A stretch of DNA of 64,000 bases from Rachycentron canadum (lineage: Eukaryota; Chordata; Actinopteri; Carangiformes; Rachycentridae): positions 5,669,340 to 5,733,339 of the forward strand of contig CM076660.1 of assembly GCA_038496675.1 (NCBI GenBank). The letters run 5' to 3'. The position numbers and the translations under genes were made by a program. Of the stretch, positions 61,907-64,000 are shown piece by piece. The notes below the pieces were generated by a model. That model saw only the letters and a list, made by a program, of their open reading frames with translations. It made no database searches and had not been told where the DNA came from. The stretch's first letter is position 1. Every line of letters begins with the position of its first letter.

Positions 61907-62849
61907 CTGCCCTTGGATACAGCGTGCTGGTTGGCCATTTCTAACTGTTGTTGTTCTGTGAGGCTGATGAAACCTCGTGGGTGAGGGAGGGCAAGAGCTA
62001 CAGCGTGTAGCTTCTTTCCCTGTCTTGGTAGAAAGTGTTGCTAGGCACATTAGAGGTCAGTTGGTAAACAAACACAGGCATTAATATATAACCACCATCC
62101 CCCAACCCCAAAGACCTTAAACTTGCTGTTTAACTCTTAAATCCATGGGATACCTCTAATTAGACAGAAAGCAGGATGATCCACTGATCCCCAACAATGT
62201 TACTGTGCAAAGGCACAGAAACAGAATCATTTAAACAGATTATAATGGGAGTTTTAACTTGTCTTTTTATTTTAATCCTTTATGTAAAACTGAGAACATT
62301 AAAATAATCCCTTTGTTTTGGAAACAAGTGATGACTTTATTACACAAAAACAAATAAGACAAAACTGACTGGTATGACTGAACAAACAAAACCAACATGA
62401 ATAAACCAATAAACAATTAATGTAACGTATCTGTTTAAAATTCTGGCAATATTTTGTCTCTGTATAATTAGTGAAGAATTATCTAATAATGTGTCTCATC
62501 TTGTTTCAGTACAAATTCATCATTCATTCAGTTCTGGCCATTGAAAGAATATATTCAGCAATCCTGTCTGCCTTCAAGGCTCCATGCTTGAGGAAGAGAA
62601 CAAAGAATAGGTGTGTGTGGCCTTGGATGGCCCGATCGATACGGCATTGTGCTGAGTGCGCAGCCTGCCTGATGAAATCCTGCACAAATAAACATTCTGC
62701 TCTTATCGTACGTTCCCTCTGCACCGAGACACAGAGAAGATGGTGCCATGAGCCACAGGAGCCGAGCTGCCAACGTGATTGATTACGAGTGCAGGCAGTC
62801 TTTGTTTCACCATCGGCAATCAGAACAAAGCGGAGTGGAAGCTGTGTGA

Positions 62850-62873
62850 GTGTGTGTGTGTGTGTGTGTGTGT
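62850..62873. repeat. (TG)12 microsatellite
   Basis: Pure TG run. Confidence 0.9.
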
Positions 62874-63904
62874 AGTTGTTTATGCACAAGGTGAGGCTCG
62901 GACAAAAATGTGTGAAACTTAACAGGGAGCATTGGTATGAAGGTAGGAGTGAGGAGTGAAGATGTTAAATCCACATGTTCAACACCTGGACAAAGGACCC
63001 ACCCAGAAAAGTTGACGTCCATCACTGTCACACCTCATCACATCCGTCCTGAAGGCCAATTTCGATTTCCTCCAGTCTCTGTGCCATGGACATTACCAGC
63101 ATTTTCATCTGGTGGGGAGAAGAAGAGGTAGAGTTTAAACATAATGCGTGGAATAGCAGGAAAAATTAGTCGAGAGAGGTTGAACGGGTGGTTATGGGAG
63201 AATCTGAGCAGGGAAGAACCGAAGGAGAAAATTGGACAGGTGGGAAATGAGGGGAGCAGCACGAAGCAGTGAAGAAGAAAGAGGGGAGGAGTAAAGATAA
63301 TTTGAAAAAGGGGACAAGCAGGGAGACTGACAAAACCCAGAGGGGAAGGTCAGTGAGTGTACAAGATGAAAAAACCCAAACAAGTGTCTAGGAGTGAGAC
63401 AGACAGACAGAATACATTAACTCTGGCGGCAGGGTTGAGGGGCATCATCATCAGATACATCATAGATGAGGGACAAAGACTATGTATGTATGCAACTATT
63501 ACTAGTATTACTAGTGACACCAAAAGAACTTTTTTCAGGACCTTACTTTGACAAAAACTAATGTTTTCTCACGTTTTTAAAGATATCGAGTTATGTGGAG
63601 TATACATATTATTCCAGTAACTTGTGAGAAGCCACAGATTTTCATTTAACTCTCTGTTGATCAAATAATTGACAAATCCACTAATTATGTTAGAATTAAA
63701 AAGAAGAAAAGCTTCTCAAAAGTTGAATGTATGTTGAATAGTCTAATAACAATAAACTTTAAAAACTTTAAATTTAAATAAGAAATTGTTTTATCAACTG
63801 CTTTTGATAGTTGTTGCTAGCGAGACATTGTAGTGGGCACCAAAAAGTGTTGAATTTGAAAACCTAAACTTTTGCTAAAACAGCTTTGGATACAAACTTT
63901 TGAT

Positions 63905-63953
63905 ACTTCTCTCTGTAAGACATTCAATCATTTTTAATAAACTTTTATTAATT
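63905..63953 (+). repeat. Dispersed repeat tail, copy B
   Basis: Second copy of the 47-base sequence at 32461-32507, followed by a (TTA)n tract (about 63966-63987) at the right edge of the window. Similarity does not extend upstream of either copy. Confidence 0.5.
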
Positions 63954-64000
63954 GATGTTGTTCTTTTTATTATTATTATTATTATTTAATTTTTCTTGTT

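Larger units (their letters stand above)
57151..64000. other. Non-coding stretch downstream of hunk
   Basis: No recognisable gene. Holds a CCAAT/RFX cluster, a TATA-like element (TATATATAAAA, 61298-61308), an X-box, the gapped (AT)n tract and a high-complexity block 62480-62830. Frames present are short and lack splice support. Confidence 0.5.

Noticed and set aside
1..64000. Bacterial-type operons, CRISPR arrays, phage or viral genes
   Set aside because: Nothing of this kind is present; the window is vertebrate nuclear DNA with introns and eukaryotic repeats.

Overview
This is vertebrate nuclear DNA, almost certainly from a ray-finned (percomorph-type) fish. The evidence is split genes with GT-AG introns, abundant (CA)n and (GA)n microsatellites, a tRNA-derived SINE of the kind widespread in percomorphs, and three protein-coding genes whose products align with vertebrate SOD1, SCAF4 and HUNK. 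The three genes are neighbours on human 21q22.11 (order recalled as TIAM1-SOD1-SCAF4-HUNK), so the window is a compact fish version of that block. I cannot name the species.

Layout. 1-25.3 kb: no recognisable protein-coding gene; microsatellite-rich DNA that could be intergenic or 5' non-coding introns of a TIAM1-like gene lying to the left (inference; no TIAM1 coding exon was found). 25.3-27.95 kb, minus strand: a candidate small gene that I do not recognise, with a membrane-anchor exon and two downstream exons that splice in frame. 29.05-32.15 kb, minus: complete five-exon SOD1 (154 aa). 33.0-44.4 kb, minus: complete SCAF4 in 19 coding exons (1129 aa) with a probable long 3' UTR. 44.4-47.1 kb: divergent intergenic region holding the SCAF4 and HUNK promoters. 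47.07-55.5 kb, plus: complete HUNK in nine coding exons (686 aa), followed by a 3' UTR of about 1.7 kb. 57.2-64 kb: non-coding, with a CCAAT/RFX motif cluster, an (AT)n tract split by a 321-base assembly gap, and the tail of a dispersed repeat.

The three genes do not form a pathway. SOD1 detoxifies superoxide, SCAF4 controls where RNA polymerase II transcripts end, and HUNK is an AMPK-related kinase. Two layout points stand out. SOD1 lies tail-to-head downstream of SCAF4 on the same strand, whereas in human the two are convergent (recalled). The probable SCAF4 3' end is under 1 kb from the SOD1 start.

No bacterial-style system, CRISPR array, viral gene or toxin gene was seen. The best candidate for something undescribed is the small gene at 25.3-27.95 kb. 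All gene calls come from hand translation and splice-site reading; no database search was possible.
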